This document shows, piece by piece, positions 1 through 8,078 of a stretch of 22,322 bases of DNA. The notes under the pieces were generated by a model. It was not told the DNA's origin. It did no database searches and saw only the letters and a list, made by a program, of their open reading frames with translations. The stretch comes from Oxalobacter sp. (lineage in GTDB: Bacteria > Pseudomonadota > Gammaproteobacteria > Burkholderiales > Burkholderiaceae_D), in NCBI GenBank assembly GCA_012512465.1, contig JAAZED010000229.1, forward strand, positions 1-22,322. The letters are read 5' to 3'. Every line of letters starts with the position of its first letter. Positions within the stretch are counted from its first letter, which is position 1. A program made the translations under genes and the position numbers.

Positions 1-329
1 AAACACAGGACTGGTTTTATCTCGGGCTGGGTGTCAACCCTTCTTTGACAACAGGCAATGACGCGATGGCGCTTCTGCTTTTTGCGCTGACACTCCCGAT
101 TTTCACCTTCTTTTTTTCCCCCCTGCTTTCTCTCAGTTCGCGCAAGCATGAATTCGAGGCGGATGCTTTTGCCTCGCAGTATGCCAATGCCGAAGACCTG
201 GTGTCGGCACTGGTGAGAATGTATGAGGATAACGCCTCGACGCTGACCCCTGATCCATTGTATTCTGCCTTTTATGACTCCCATCCGCCCGCCAGCATTC
301 GTATAGACAGGTTACTCGGCAAGACATGA
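1..329 (+). CDS. M48 (Ste24/CAAX prenyl protease type) metallopeptidase, C-terminal part
   Basis: The reading frame is open from base 3 and continues off the left edge, so only about the last 109 residues are present and the true start is outside the window. The visible part has a hydrophobic segment (around bases 65-140) followed by S-R-K-H-E-F-E-A-D-A-F-A. In M48 proteases this is the region carrying the third zinc ligand (Glu of E-A-D). The later D-S-H-P-P-A-S-I-R-I is the conserved substrate-side motif of Ste24-type enzymes. The HExxH helix lies outside the window. The family consists of multi-pass inner-membrane zinc endopeptidases that probably act in protein quality control; the bacterial substrate is not known from sequence. 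The stop codon TGA overlaps the rsgA start (ATGA), indicating translational coupling. Confidence 0.88.
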   Translation, partial: TQDWFYLGLGVNPSLTTGNDAMALLLFALTLPIFTFFFSPLLSLSSRKHEFEADAFASQYANAEDLVSALVRMYEDNASTLTPDPLYSAFYDSHPPASIRIDRLLGKT

Positions 330-1222
330 CCCGATCCTTGAAAAAAGCACGCATTATTGCAGCCCATGGCCGCCACTATCTGGCAGAGCAGGACGGTGAA
401 CTCATACTGAGCGTGACACGGGGAAAAAAAAGCAATGTTGCGGTTGGCGACTATGTGATGGTCGCCCCCACAGCCAAGGGGCAGGCGGTCATTGAATCCA
501 TTGAGGAACGTGAGACCCTGCTCTTTCGCTCGGACCAGTTCAAGTCCAAACTGCTTGCCGCCAATGTCACCCAGCTCTTTATTGTGGTGGCAACCGAGCC
601 CGGCTTTGCCGATGACCTGATTTCACGCGCACTGGTTGCCACTGAAGCAGTGGGCATCAAAGCCCACCTGATCCTGAACAAAATCGATATCGCCAACGCA
701 TTGCCAAAGGCGCGTGAACGCCTGCAGCTGTATGCCGGTCTCGGCTATCCGATGCATGAAATTTCCGCTACCGCAGAACCGGAAGCCACCCGGCAGACAC
801 TGATGCCCCTGGTTGAAAACCAGATCACCATCCTGATCGGGCAATCCGGCATGGGCAAATCATCCATCATCAATATCCTTATCCCCGGCGTGGATATTGC
901 CACCCGCGAAATTTCAGCGGCCCTGGATTCGGGCAAACACACCACAACCTTCACGCGCCTGTACCGGATGAATGAGCATACCGCCCTGATTGATTCACCC
1001 GGGTTTCAGGAATTCGGCCTGTACCATCTCGATAAGGAAGCACTCGAACAGGCGTTCAGGGAATTCCGCCCCCATCTCGGACACTGCCGCTTCCACAATT
1101 GCCGGCATCTGGCCGAACCCGGCTGCGCCATACTGGAAGCAGTAGAAGCGGGGAGTATCTCACCCATGCGGCATCGCCTGTACACACAACTTCTTCACGA
1201 AGCCTCCCAGAAGGTATACTGA
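326..1222 (+). CDS. rsgA: Ribosome small subunit-dependent GTPase A (RsgA/YjeQ)
   Basis: A 298-residue circularly permuted GTPase that checks and matures the 30S ribosomal subunit near the decoding centre. The permuted motif order is visible: G4 N-K-I-D at residues 118-121 comes before the P-loop G-Q-S-G-M-G-K-S at 172-179 and the G3 D-S-P-G-F at 223-227. The N-terminal ~90 residues (K-K-A-R-I-I-A-A-H-G-R, V-G-D-Y-V) fit the OB-fold. The C-terminal zinc knuckle C-x4-C-x-H-x5-C is complete: C254, C259, H261, C267. Length is slightly shorter than the E. coli protein because it lacks the long N-terminal tail, which is common in the family. The start codon overlaps the stop of the upstream M48 protease, so the two are probably co-transcribed. 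No terminator is visible after it. Confidence 0.96.
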   Translation: MTRSLKKARIIAAHGRHYLAEQDGELILSVTRGKKSNVAVGDYVMVAPTAKGQAVIESIEERETLLFRSDQFKSKLLAANVTQLFIVVATEPGFADDLISRALVATEAVGIKAHLILNKIDIANALPKARERLQLYAGLGYPMHEISATAEPEATRQTLMPLVENQITILIGQSGMGKSSIINILIPGVDIATREISAALDSGKHTTTFTRLYRMNEHTALIDSPGFQEFGLYHLDKEALEQAFREFRPHLGHCRFHNCRHLAEPGCAILEAVEAGSISPMRHRLYTQLLHEASQKVY

Positions 1223-1279
1223 GGGCAACAGGTGATCTGCCACAAAAAACAGTTTGTCACTACAGCGCTGGCAGCGGCA

Positions 1280-1309
1280 TTGCTGTAATATGAACAAATC
1301 TAATATAAT
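1280..1309 (+). promoter_or_regulatory. Predicted sigma70 promoter of argF-argG
   Basis: TTGCTG at 1280-1285 and a perfect TATAAT at 1304-1309 are separated by 18 bases. Transcription would begin near 1316, leaving a leader of about 44 bases before argF. It sits in the only sizeable gap between rsgA and argF. No convincing ArgR operator or leader peptide was seen around it. Confidence 0.6.
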
Positions 1310-1359
1310 CAGTAATTTAATTACCCCGGTGTCCGCTTTTTCGGCCCGGCATGTCATGT

Positions 1360-2271
1360 ATGACAATCAAACACTATTTGCAATTTTCCGACTTTTCTCT
1401 GGCTGAGTATGAATATCTGATTGAACGGGCCCGCATCATCAAAGCCCGCTTCAAAAATTACGAAACCTACCATCCATTACTTGATCGCACCCTGGTGATG
1501 GTATTTGAGAAAAGCTCAACCAGAACCCGCCTTTCTTTCGAGGCAGGCATGGCGCAGCTCGGCGGAACGGCCATCTACCTGAATACACGGGACAGCCAGC
1601 TTGGGCGCGGAGAACCTGTTGAAGATGCCGCACAGGTGATGTCCAGAATGTGCGATGTCATCATGATCCGCACTTTCGGACATGACATCATTGAACGCTT
1701 TGCCGCTTATTCCCGGGTACCGGTCATCAACGGGCTGACCAATGAACATCACCCCTGCCAGGTACTGGCCGATGTGTTCACCTTTATCGAACAACGTCAG
1801 GTCATTCGCGGAAAAACAGTGGCCTGGATTGGTGACGCCAACAATATGCTGTATTCCTGGCTGCAGGCCGCCAAGATTTTCGGATTCCACGTCAATGTCT
1901 CTACCCCGAAGGGGTATGACATCAATTATGATCTGGTTTCCCCTGAGCATGACTACTTCACCCTTTTTGACGATCCGGCAAAAGCCTGTGAGGGCGCCCA
2001 CCTCGTCACGACGGATGTCTGGACCAGCATGGGTTTCGAGGAAGAAAATGCCGAACGCATGAAAGCATTTGATGGCTGGTGTGTTGATGCCGAGAAAATG
2101 CGCCGTGCAGCGCCCGATGCGCTCTTCATGCATTGCCTTCCTGCCCATCGGGGAGAGGAAGTCACCGCGGACGTAATCGATGGCCCGCAATCTGTTGTGT
2201 GGGACGAGGCGGAAAACCGTCTGCATGTCCAGAAAGCACTCCTGGAATACCTCGTTTTGGACAGGATCTGA
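1360..2271 (+). CDS. argF: Ornithine carbamoyltransferase
   Basis: Transfers the carbamoyl group from carbamoyl phosphate to ornithine, giving citrulline, in cytosolic arginine biosynthesis. Family signatures are all present: the carbamoyl-phosphate loop S-S-T-R-T-R (residues 52-57), H-P-C-Q (131-134), the ornithine loop D-V-W-T-S-M-G (219-225) and H-C-L-P (258-261). The 303-residue length fits anabolic OTCases. The start at 1360 (M-T-I-K-H-Y-L-Q-F) is preferred because homologues begin at this point. An in-frame ATG at 1351 would add only M-S-C. Neither start has a clear Shine-Dalgarno sequence. A good promoter lies just upstream, and argG follows 122 bases downstream with the only strong terminator after argG, so the two genes probably share a transcript. 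Confidence 0.96.
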   Translation: MTIKHYLQFSDFSLAEYEYLIERARIIKARFKNYETYHPLLDRTLVMVFEKSSTRTRLSFEAGMAQLGGTAIYLNTRDSQLGRGEPVEDAAQVMSRMCDVIMIRTFGHDIIERFAAYSRVPVINGLTNEHHPCQVLADVFTFIEQRQVIRGKTVAWIGDANNMLYSWLQAAKIFGFHVNVSTPKGYDINYDLVSPEHDYFTLFDDPAKACEGAHLVTTDVWTSMGFEEENAERMKAFDGWCVDAEKMRRAAPDALFMHCLPAHRGEEVTADVIDGPQSVVWDEAENRLHVQKALLEYLVLDRI

Positions 2272-2393
2272 TACCCCGTATTCCCGTTTGTCGCGAATAA
2301 GCATAAAATGCTGATCATACGGCCATGATGTCTGTGCGTTAACATACATCATTACGGCGTGCCTTTTCAAACTGAAACAAGTGAAAGCAAGAC

Positions 2394-3623
2394 ATGAGTG
2401 ATGTAAATAAAGTGGTTCTGGCCTACTCCGGCGGCCTGGATACCTCCGTTATCCTGAAATGGCTTCAGGATACCTACCAGTGTGAAGTCATTACCTTTAC
2501 AGCCGACCTCGGCCAGGGGGAAGAACTGGATCCGGCCAGGCAGAAAGCACTGAAATTCGGCATCAAACCGGACAATATTTTCATTGACGATCTGCGTGAA
2601 GAATTCGTGCGCGATTTTGTTTTTCCGATGTTCCGCGCCAATACCACTTACGAGGGAGAATATCTTCTCGGCACCAGCATTGCCCGTCCACTCATCGCCA
2701 AACGCCTGGTTGAAATCGCACGCCAGACAGGGGCTGACGCCATTTCGCACGGCGCCACAGGAAAAGGCAACGATCAGGTTCGTTTTGAACTGGGTGCCTA
2801 TGCCCTGATGCCCGAGGTCAAAATCATTGCGCCATGGCGTGAATGGGACCTGCTTTCCCGCGAAAAACTGCTGGCTTATGCCGAAAATGCCGGTATCGAA
2901 ATTGACATGAAACACCGGGAAGGCGGTGCGCCTTATTCCATGGATGCCAACCTGCTGCACATCAGCTATGAAGGCCGTCACCTGGAAGACCCGAGTGCCG
3001 AAGCAGAAGAATCCATGTGGCGCTGGACTGTCAGCCCCGAAGCTGCACCGGACCAGGCAGAACATATTCAGATCGGATATGAGAAAGGCGACCCGGTTTC
3101 CTTAAACGGGAAAAAGATGTCACCCGCCGCCCTCCTTGCCGAACTCAACCGCCTGGGCGGCAAACATGGCATTGGCCGGCTTGATCTCGTCGAAAACCGG
3201 TATGTCGGCATGAAATCCCGCGGCTGCTACGAAACGCCCGGTGGCACTATTCTGCTGCCGGCGCATCGCGCCATCGAATCCATCACCCTTGACCGGGAAG
3301 TCGCTCACCTGAAAGATGATCTGATGCCGCGTTATGCTTCCATGATCTATAACGGTTACTGGTGGTCTCCCGAGCGCGTGGCCCTGCAGACACTGATAGA
3401 TCACACCCAGGAGCATGTCAATGGCACCGTCAGCCTGAAACTGTATAAAGGCAACGTGATTGTGACCGGGCGTGATTCCGCAGATTCCCTGTTTGACTCG
3501 ACTATTGCCACGTTTGAGGATGATGCGGGCGCTTATGACCAGAAAGATGCCGGCGGCTTTATCAAACTGAATGCGCTGCGCATGCGCATTGCCGCCAGTC
3601 TGCGGGAGAAGCGCAAAAAATAA
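2394..3623 (+). CDS. argG: Argininosuccinate synthase
   Basis: Condenses citrulline and aspartate with ATP to argininosuccinate, the step after ArgF. The protein has 409 residues, typical for the family. The N-terminal ATP-pyrophosphatase P-loop A-Y-S-G-G-L-D-T-S is at residues 10-18, and the second signature [15 protein letters not shown] is in the middle of the N-terminal half. The start is the ATG giving [14 protein letters not shown], consistent with homologues. It lies 122 bases behind argF. No convincing independent promoter is visible in that gap, and a strong terminator follows 24 bases after the stop. argH is not in the window. Confidence 0.97.
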   Translation: MSDVNKVVLAYSGGLDTSVILKWLQDTYQCEVITFTADLGQGEELDPARQKALKFGIKPDNIFIDDLREEFVRDFVFPMFRANTTYEGEYLLGTSIARPLIAKRLVEIARQTGADAISHGATGKGNDQVRFELGAYALMPEVKIIAPWREWDLLSREKLLAYAENAGIEIDMKHREGGAPYSMDANLLHISYEGRHLEDPSAEAEESMWRWTVSPEAAPDQAEHIQIGYEKGDPVSLNGKKMSPAALLAELNRLGGKHGIGRLDLVENRYVGMKSRGCYETPGGTILLPAHRAIESITLDREVAHLKDDLMPRYASMIYNGYWWSPERVALQTLIDHTQEHVNGTVSLKLYKGNVIVTGRDSADSLFDSTIATFEDDAGAYDQKDAGGFIKLNALRMRIAASLREKRKK

Positions 3624-3647
3624 CGGCAAACCACTTCTCCCGAACAG

Positions 3648-3677
3648 CGGCACCGGCATGTTTCCGGTGCCGTTTTT
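3648..3677 (+). terminator. Rho-independent terminator after argG
   Basis: A perfect 9-bp stem CGGCACCGG (3648-3656) / CCGGTGCCG (3664-3672) with a 7-base loop is followed directly by TTTTT (3673-3677). It separates the arg transcript from the mtn operon. Confidence 0.93.
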
Positions 3678-3701
3678 CATGGGCGGCCTCCTTTATGCGC
3701 C

Positions 3702-3730
3702 TTGCACAAAACGCCATGCAACCGGATAAT
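3702..3730 (+). promoter_or_regulatory. Predicted sigma70 promoter of the mtnP-aldolase-apt-mtnA operon
   Basis: TTGCAC (3702-3707) and GATAAT (3725-3730) are spaced by exactly 17 bases, each one mismatch or two from consensus. Transcription would start near 3737. That leaves about 26 bases of leader, too short for a SAM riboswitch. A GGGGAAG Shine-Dalgarno at 3749-3755 precedes the mtnP ATG by 7 bases. Confidence 0.6.
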
Positions 3731-3762
3731 GATCCAGTAAACAACAATGGGGAAGTGCTGAC

Positions 3763-4632
3763 ATGGAAATAACGGGCATTATTGGTGGCAGCGGGCTTTA
3801 TGATATTGCCGGCTTGACGGATACACGATGGGAAAAAATCACTTCTCCGTTCGGGACACCCTCCGATGAACTGCTCTTTGGAAAACTGGGTGGCCGCCAG
3901 CTCGTCTTTCTGCCTCGTCATGGGCGCGGGCACCGTTATTCTCCGTCACAAATCAACTACCGTGCGAATATTGATGCCTTGAAACGTGCGGGGGTTACCC
4001 AGATTATTTCCATCAGCGCCGTTGGCTCCCTGAAAGAACATCTCCATCCCGGCATATTTGTGCTGGTTGACCAGTATATTGACCGCACGCATGGACGGGA
4101 CAATACTTTTTTTGAATCCGGCTGTGTCGCCCATATTTCCATGGCGCATCCGACCTGTCATCGTTTAAACCGGCAGATTCACGGCCTTGCCGGGAAATCG
4201 GGCATTGAAACGGCTCTTGGCGGCACCTATCTCGCGATGGAGGGACCGCAATTTTCCACGCTGGCGGAATCCGAACTGTATCGCAGATGGAATTGTGACG
4301 TGATCGGGATGACCAATATGCCGGAAGCGAAACTCGCCCGCGAAGCGGAAATTTGTGACGCCGGCATTGCCATGGTCACCGATTATGATTGCTGGCACCC
4401 TGATCATGACAATGTCTCTGTCAGCCAGATTGTCCGGATTCTCGCAGACAATGCAGAAAAAGCCCGAGCGCTGGTGCAGGATGCCATACCTGTTCTTGCT
4501 CAGGATGAATCGGCATCTTCCTGCACCTGCCGCTTTTCACTGGAACATGCATTGATTACTGCCTCTGCCGCAAGAGATCATGAACTGATGCAAAAGCTTG
4601 ATGCTGTCGCAGGAAGGGTGCTGAAAAAATGA
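3763..4632 (+). CDS. mtnP: S-methyl-5'-thioadenosine phosphorylase
   Basis: Phosphorolyses 5'-methylthioadenosine (and probably 5'-deoxyadenosine) to adenine and 5-methylthioribose 1-phosphate. It belongs to the trimeric MTAP/PNP family: G-G-S-G at residues 8-11 (phosphate binding), P-R-H-G-R-G-H starting at 51, E-G-P-Q-F-S-T, and M-T-N-M-P-E-A-K-L-A-R-E-A-E-I-C. The base-recognition motif T-D-Y-D-C-W has both acidic residues (D207, D209). In human MTAP the equivalents recognise the 6-amino group, so adenine rather than hypoxanthine is the expected base, which argues against a methylthioinosine phosphorylase. The protein has 289 residues with a slightly Cys-rich tail (S-S-C-T-C). First gene of a four-gene operon; its stop overlaps the next start (ATGA). 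Confidence 0.93.
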   Translation: MEITGIIGGSGLYDIAGLTDTRWEKITSPFGTPSDELLFGKLGGRQLVFLPRHGRGHRYSPSQINYRANIDALKRAGVTQIISISAVGSLKEHLHPGIFVLVDQYIDRTHGRDNTFFESGCVAHISMAHPTCHRLNRQIHGLAGKSGIETALGGTYLAMEGPQFSTLAESELYRRWNCDVIGMTNMPEAKLAREAEICDAGIAMVTDYDCWHPDHDNVSVSQIVRILADNAEKARALVQDAIPVLAQDESASSCTCRFSLEHALITASAARDHELMQKLDAVAGRVLKK

Positions 4633-5306
4633 ATGGTGCCCCGCTGGCAGACAACGAAAACACCCTGCGCGAATCCCTGCTTTTCACCACAAGGCAATTG
4701 ACCGATAAGGGACTGAACCGGGGCACAACCGGCAATGTCAGTGTCCGCCTGCCTGCAGATGATGAAGCGGCATTTCTGATTACACCCAGCGGCGAGCCTC
4801 CTCTCGAGATGTCAGCCGCATCCATGGTCAGGATGCGCTTTTCCGGTGAGCATGACGGCTCTGTCAGACCCAGTACGGAGTGGCAGCTCCATCGTGATAT
4901 CCTCTTGCACCATGCGGATGCGGGTGCTGTCATTCACGTTCACTCTCCTTTTGCCACCACAATGGCCTGTTTGCATCGTGACATTCCGGCATTTCATTAC
5001 ATGATTGCTGTTGCCGGTGGTGACTCCATCCGCTGTGCGCCCTATGCGCTCTTTGGTACCCAGGCGCTGTCCGATTTCGCAATCGACGCCATGACAGCAC
5101 GCCACGCCTGTCTGCTGGCCAATCACGGCATGCTTGCTATTGGCAGGAATTTGCCACATGCCCTGTCTGTTGCCATCGAAGTGGAAGCGCTGTGCGAGCA
5201 ATACTGGCGCATCCTTCAGATTGGTGAACCGCACCTTCTTTCGGACGAGCAGATGCAGGAAGTACTTAACCAGTTCAAAAACTACGGTCAGTGGCAATCA
5301 CCCTGA
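4629..5306 (+). CDS. Class II aldolase, fuculose-1-phosphate aldolase type (probable Ald2, methylthioribulose-1-phosphate aldolase)
   Basis: A 225-residue zinc aldolase of the FucA/AraD/MtnB superfamily. Visible residues are the phosphate-binding G-T-T-G-N (32-36) and I-T-P-S-G (51-55), catalytic Glu in P-S-T-E-W (E84), and zinc ligands H103 and H105 (H-V-H-S) plus H166 (A-N-H-G-M). It also has [10 protein letters not shown] (Y124) and a terminal F-K-N-Y-G (Y219). The last two match the Tyr residues of E. coli FucA, including its C-terminal F-K-T-Y-G, so it resembles an aldolase more than the dehydratase MtnB. Its place between mtnP and apt-mtnA suggests it cleaves 5-methylthioribulose 1-phosphate into dihydroxyacetone phosphate and methylthioacetaldehyde (inference). 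Alternatives are a divergent MtnB or a genuine sugar-phosphate aldolase. Its start overlaps the mtnP stop. Confidence 0.85.
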   Translation: MNGAPLADNENTLRESLLFTTRQLTDKGLNRGTTGNVSVRLPADDEAAFLITPSGEPPLEMSAASMVRMRFSGEHDGSVRPSTEWQLHRDILLHHADAGAVIHVHSPFATTMACLHRDIPAFHYMIAVAGGDSIRCAPYALFGTQALSDFAIDAMTARHACLLANHGMLAIGRNLPHALSVAIEVEALCEQYWRILQIGEPHLLSDEQMQEVLNQFKNYGQWQSP

Positions 5307-5325
5307 CCGGCAAAGAAAGTTTGTT

Positions 5326-5853
5326 ATGTCGATCATCTCCTACATTCGCACCATTGCTGACTACCCAAAAAAGGGGGTCCTGTTTCGCGACATCAGCACC
5401 CTTTTTCTGGACCCACGAGGATTGCGCAAAGCCATTGACGGGCTTGTCATGCGATATTCCGGCGCGGGAATCGACAAGATAGCGGTTATTGAAGCACGTG
5501 GCTTTCTGGTCGGCGCACCGCTGGCCTATACACTGGGTTGCGGCCTGGTTCTCATACGGAAAAAGGGCAAGCTGCCCGGCAGCACCATCGGGAAGGACTA
5601 TGCGCTGGAATACGGTACCGACCGGATTGAAATGCACGATGACGCCATTGGTGCCGGAGAAAAAATCCTGCTGGTGGATGACCTGCTGGCAACCGGAGGC
5701 AGTGCGTTGGCGGCAATCAGACTGATTGAGAAAAATGGTGCGGAAGTTTACGAAACCGCTTTTCTGGTGGATTTGCCCGATCTGGGCGGCAGCAAAAAAC
5801 TGAAAGCGAGTGGTTATTCCGTTTTCACCCTGTGTGAATTTGAAGGAGACTGA
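5326..5853 (+). CDS. apt: Adenine phosphoribosyltransferase
   Basis: Converts adenine plus PRPP to AMP. The 175-residue protein carries the APT pattern throughout: [12 protein letters not shown] near the N-terminus, I-E-A-R-G-F (55-60), I-R-K-K-G-K-L-P (77-84), L-E-Y-G-T-D, and the PRPP-binding loop [11 protein letters not shown] (117-127). The frame is open further upstream, but homologues begin at M-S-I-I-S-Y-I-R, and the AAAGAAAG tract 6-13 bases before 5326 supports that start. It lies 19 bases after the aldolase and directly abuts mtnA. In this operon it would recapture the adenine released by MtnP, which is both a salvage step and a way to pull the phosphorolysis forward. Confidence 0.93.
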   Translation: MSIISYIRTIADYPKKGVLFRDISTLFLDPRGLRKAIDGLVMRYSGAGIDKIAVIEARGFLVGAPLAYTLGCGLVLIRKKGKLPGSTIGKDYALEYGTDRIEMHDDAIGAGEKILLVDDLLATGGSALAAIRLIEKNGAEVYETAFLVDLPDLGGSKKLKASGYSVFTLCEFEGD

Positions 5854-6927
5854 ATGACTGCCACTTCCGGTTATACCGTTGAAACCCTGCGCTGGAAAAA
5901 TGACGCAATCGAGATGATCGACCAGCGTCTCCTGCCGGGAACCAAAGCATATGTGCGCTGTGATACCGCAGCCTGTGTTGCTGCGGCCATCCGTAACATG
6001 GTCATACGCGGCGCACCGGCCATTGGAGTAGCTGCGGCCTACGGCATTGCACTGGAGGCACGGCACCTGAAAGCGGCTTCTGCCGGACAGTTTCAAACGG
6101 GGCTGGATCAGGCCTTTGACCTGCTGGCACAAAGCCGCCCTACCGCTGTCAATCTTTTCTGGGCACTGAACCGGATGCAGTTACTTCGGCGGTCGCTTTC
6201 CCCTCTTGAGCCATTTGAGATAACCGAGCGACTGCTCGCCGAAGCGCACGCTATCCACAAGGAAGATATTCAGATAAACCAGGCAATGGGTGCTTATGGC
6301 GCTTCCCTTTTGCCTGACGGCGCCCGTGTCATGACACACTGCAATGCCGGCGCACTGGCCACAGCAGGACATGGCACGGCACTCGGCGTATTCCGTTCGG
6401 CGATGGCGGCAGGAAAACGATTATCCGTCATTGCCAATGAAACACGGCCCTTTTTACAGGGCGCACGCCTGACAGCCTGGGAAATGGTGCAGGAAAATAT
6501 CCCGGTGACGCTCATTACCGACAACATGGCAGGCCACCTGATGCAAACCGGTGAAATTGATGCCATTGTGGTTGGAACAGACCGGGTAGCCGCCAATGGG
6601 GATGTCGCCAATAAAATCGGCACCTACATGATTGCCGTTCTGGCCAAACGGCACGATATTCCCTTTTACGTCGCCTGCCCGCTTTCCACCATCGACCTCA
6701 CCCTTGAAACCGGTGCGGATATCCCGATTGAAGAACGGGATATCAACGAAGTCAAAGGCTTCAGGGAGTGTATCTGGGCCCCGGAAGGCGTATCCATCCG
6801 CAACCCGGCCTTTGATGTGACACCGGCAGAGCTGGTCACTGCACTGATTACCGAAAAAGGCATCATCACAAACGACAGGCTGATGGCTAAAGAGCTGAAA
6901 TCGGTTGTCGAAAATTCCCCTGCTTGA
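5854..6927 (+). CDS. mtnA: S-methyl-5-thioribose-1-phosphate isomerase
   Basis: Isomerises 5-methylthioribose 1-phosphate, the MtnP product, to 5-methylthioribulose 1-phosphate, the likely substrate of the neighbouring aldolase. A 357-residue member of the eIF2B-like family: M-V-I-R-G-A-P-A-I-G near residue 50, catalytic Cys in T-H-C-N-A-G (C163) and catalytic Asp in G-T-D-R-V-A-A-N-G-D-V (D243), followed by N-K-I-G-T-Y. A strong Shine-Dalgarno AAGGAG (5843-5848) within the end of apt lies 5 bases before the ATG. The apt stop immediately precedes the start. Last gene of the operon, convergent with murB, with no obvious terminator between them. Confidence 0.95.
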   Translation: MTATSGYTVETLRWKNDAIEMIDQRLLPGTKAYVRCDTAACVAAAIRNMVIRGAPAIGVAAAYGIALEARHLKAASAGQFQTGLDQAFDLLAQSRPTAVNLFWALNRMQLLRRSLSPLEPFEITERLLAEAHAIHKEDIQINQAMGAYGASLLPDGARVMTHCNAGALATAGHGTALGVFRSAMAAGKRLSVIANETRPFLQGARLTAWEMVQENIPVTLITDNMAGHLMQTGEIDAIVVGTDRVAANGDVANKIGTYMIAVLAKRHDIPFYVACPLSTIDLTLETGADIPIEERDINEVKGFRECIWAPEGVSIRNPAFDVTPAELVTALITEKGIITNDRLMAKELKSVVENSPA

Positions 6928-6949
6928 GTGCCGCAGCGCTCAGCCATCA

Positions 6950-7975
6950 TCAGACAAAAACAGGCTCGGGTTCCAGCCACAGGCCAAAACGGGTGTTGAC
7001 ATCCTGCTGGATCGCCTGTGACAGCCTGACAATCTCCTCGCCTGAAGCATTCCCGCGGTTTACCAGCACAAGTGCCTGTGTTTCGTACACCCCGGCATTC
7101 CCGCTGGTCTTTCCTTTCCAGCCACACTGGTCAATCAGCCAGCCCGCAGCAATACGATAACTGCCGTCAGGTTGCAGATACCCGGGCATTTGCGGACAAC
7201 GGCGTTTTAACGCATCATACGCTACCCGGGATACGGTCGGATTCTTGAAAAAACTGCCGACATTGCCGATAACCGCCGGATCAGGCAATTTGCGTTGCCG
7301 GATGGTCACAATGGCGCGGGCGACATCGCGCGGAGAGAGTACCGGATTGTTCGTTACTGAAAGCATATTGGCGAGCTCAGGATAAGAAAGATTGGGCGTC
7401 CATTGCTTTGGCAGGGCAAAGGTGACATTCAGAATGGCATAACGCCCCTTCTCCTGCCGAAAAACACTGTCGCGATAGCCAAAACGGCAGTCCTCCCGTC
7501 CAATGTCCCGGATTTCCCCGTTGTGGAAATCAAATGCCTGCAAAGCGAGAAAGCAGTCTTTGAGCTCTGTGCCGTAGGCACCGATATTCTGGACCGGTGC
7601 TGCACCGACCGTGCCGGGAACCAGCGAAAGGTTTTCAAGGCCTCCCCATCCGTTTTCCAGTGTCCACAAAACAAACGCATGCCAGTCCTCCCCTGCTGCT
7701 GCGGTAACAACCACCCGGTTTTCATCCTCACCTGAAAGCGTCTTTCCTTTCAGGCACATATGCAATACCAGACCTGGAAAATCACCGGTAAAAAGCACGT
7801 TGCTGCCACCACCCAGTACCAGCTTCGGCATGGCCGCCAGTTGCCTGTCAGCATGCACCGCCAGCAGGTCATCGGCAGACCGGACAGCCAGATAACTTCT
7901 GGCTTTCACATTGATGCCGAATGTGTTTAACGCCTGCAGGGAAAAACCGGTCTTTATGGGAAGGGAACTGTGCAT
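6950..7975 (-). CDS. murB: UDP-N-acetylenolpyruvoylglucosamine reductase
   Basis: FAD-dependent, NADPH-using reduction of UDP-GlcNAc-enolpyruvate to UDP-MurNAc in cytosolic peptidoglycan precursor synthesis. The 341-residue protein begins with the family pattern L-N-T-F-G-I and has the FAD-binding G-G-G-S-N-V-L (55-61) and P-G-T-V-G-A-A-P-V-Q-N-I-G-A-Y-G (120-135). It also has G-Y-R-D-S with the conserved Arg (R168), G-S-F-F-K-N-P with the proton-donor Ser (S231), and a C-terminal Glu in E-P-E-P-V-F-V. Length and the Y-x-x-S-V-F insert fit type I MurB. No Shine-Dalgarno precedes the only N-terminal ATG. A TATAAT lies 10 bases upstream, so the message may be leaderless. The gene stands alone between convergent mtnA and divergent yajQ. 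Confidence 0.96.
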   Translation of the reverse strand: MHSSLPIKTGFSLQALNTFGINVKARSYLAVRSADDLLAVHADRQLAAMPKLVLGGGSNVLFTGDFPGLVLHMCLKGKTLSGEDENRVVVTAAAGEDWHAFVLWTLENGWGGLENLSLVPGTVGAAPVQNIGAYGTELKDCFLALQAFDFHNGEIRDIGREDCRFGYRDSVFRQEKGRYAILNVTFALPKQWTPNLSYPELANMLSVTNNPVLSPRDVARAIVTIRQRKLPDPAVIGNVGSFFKNPTVSRVAYDALKRRCPQMPGYLQPDGSYRIAAGWLIDQCGWKGKTSGNAGVYETQALVLVNRGNASGEEIVRLSQAIQQDVNTRFGLWLEPEPVFV

Positions 7976-7984
7976 AGTAGGGGG

Positions 7985-7990
7985 ATTATA
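7985..7990 (-). promoter_or_regulatory. Candidate -10 box of murB, very close to the start codon
   Basis: Read on the minus strand, TATAAT occupies 7990-7985, and the murB ATG begins at 7975. A normal start 6-8 bases downstream of the box would give a leader of only a few bases. No good -35 element is visible at 16-18 bases upstream, which lowers confidence. Confidence 0.4.
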
Positions 7991-8078
7991 GAAGCAATTA
8001 CACGGGCCGGGTAGCGAAAGCCGGTTTTGTTTTATACAATGATATATTTCATCCCCTCACACATGTGAAAGGAGAGAC

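Noticed and set aside
1316..1359. Arginine leader peptide or ArgR box upstream of argF
   Set aside because: No short ORF with Arg codons and no recognisable ARG-box palindrome could be found.
2288..2309. TTGTCG plus TAAAAT as a separate argG promoter
   Set aside because: The boxes are only 10 bases apart, far from the usual 16-18, and no better -10 was found for that -35.
1516..3065. Long minus-strand open frames opposite argF and argG
   Set aside because: They are antisense shadows of two strongly conserved enzymes, with no recognisable domains or ribosome-binding sites.
3731..3762. SAM or related riboswitch in front of mtnP
   Set aside because: The predicted leader is only about 26 bases and holds no stem structure.
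5134..5325. Longer apt open frame starting inside the aldolase gene
   Set aside because: The extra 64 residues have no APT similarity and lie fully within the aldolase gene; the ATG at 5326 matches the family N-terminus.
6924..6942. Hairpin TGAGTG / CGCTCA at the mtnA stop as a terminator
   Set aside because: Only 6 bp with a wobble pair, and no T-run follows on either strand.
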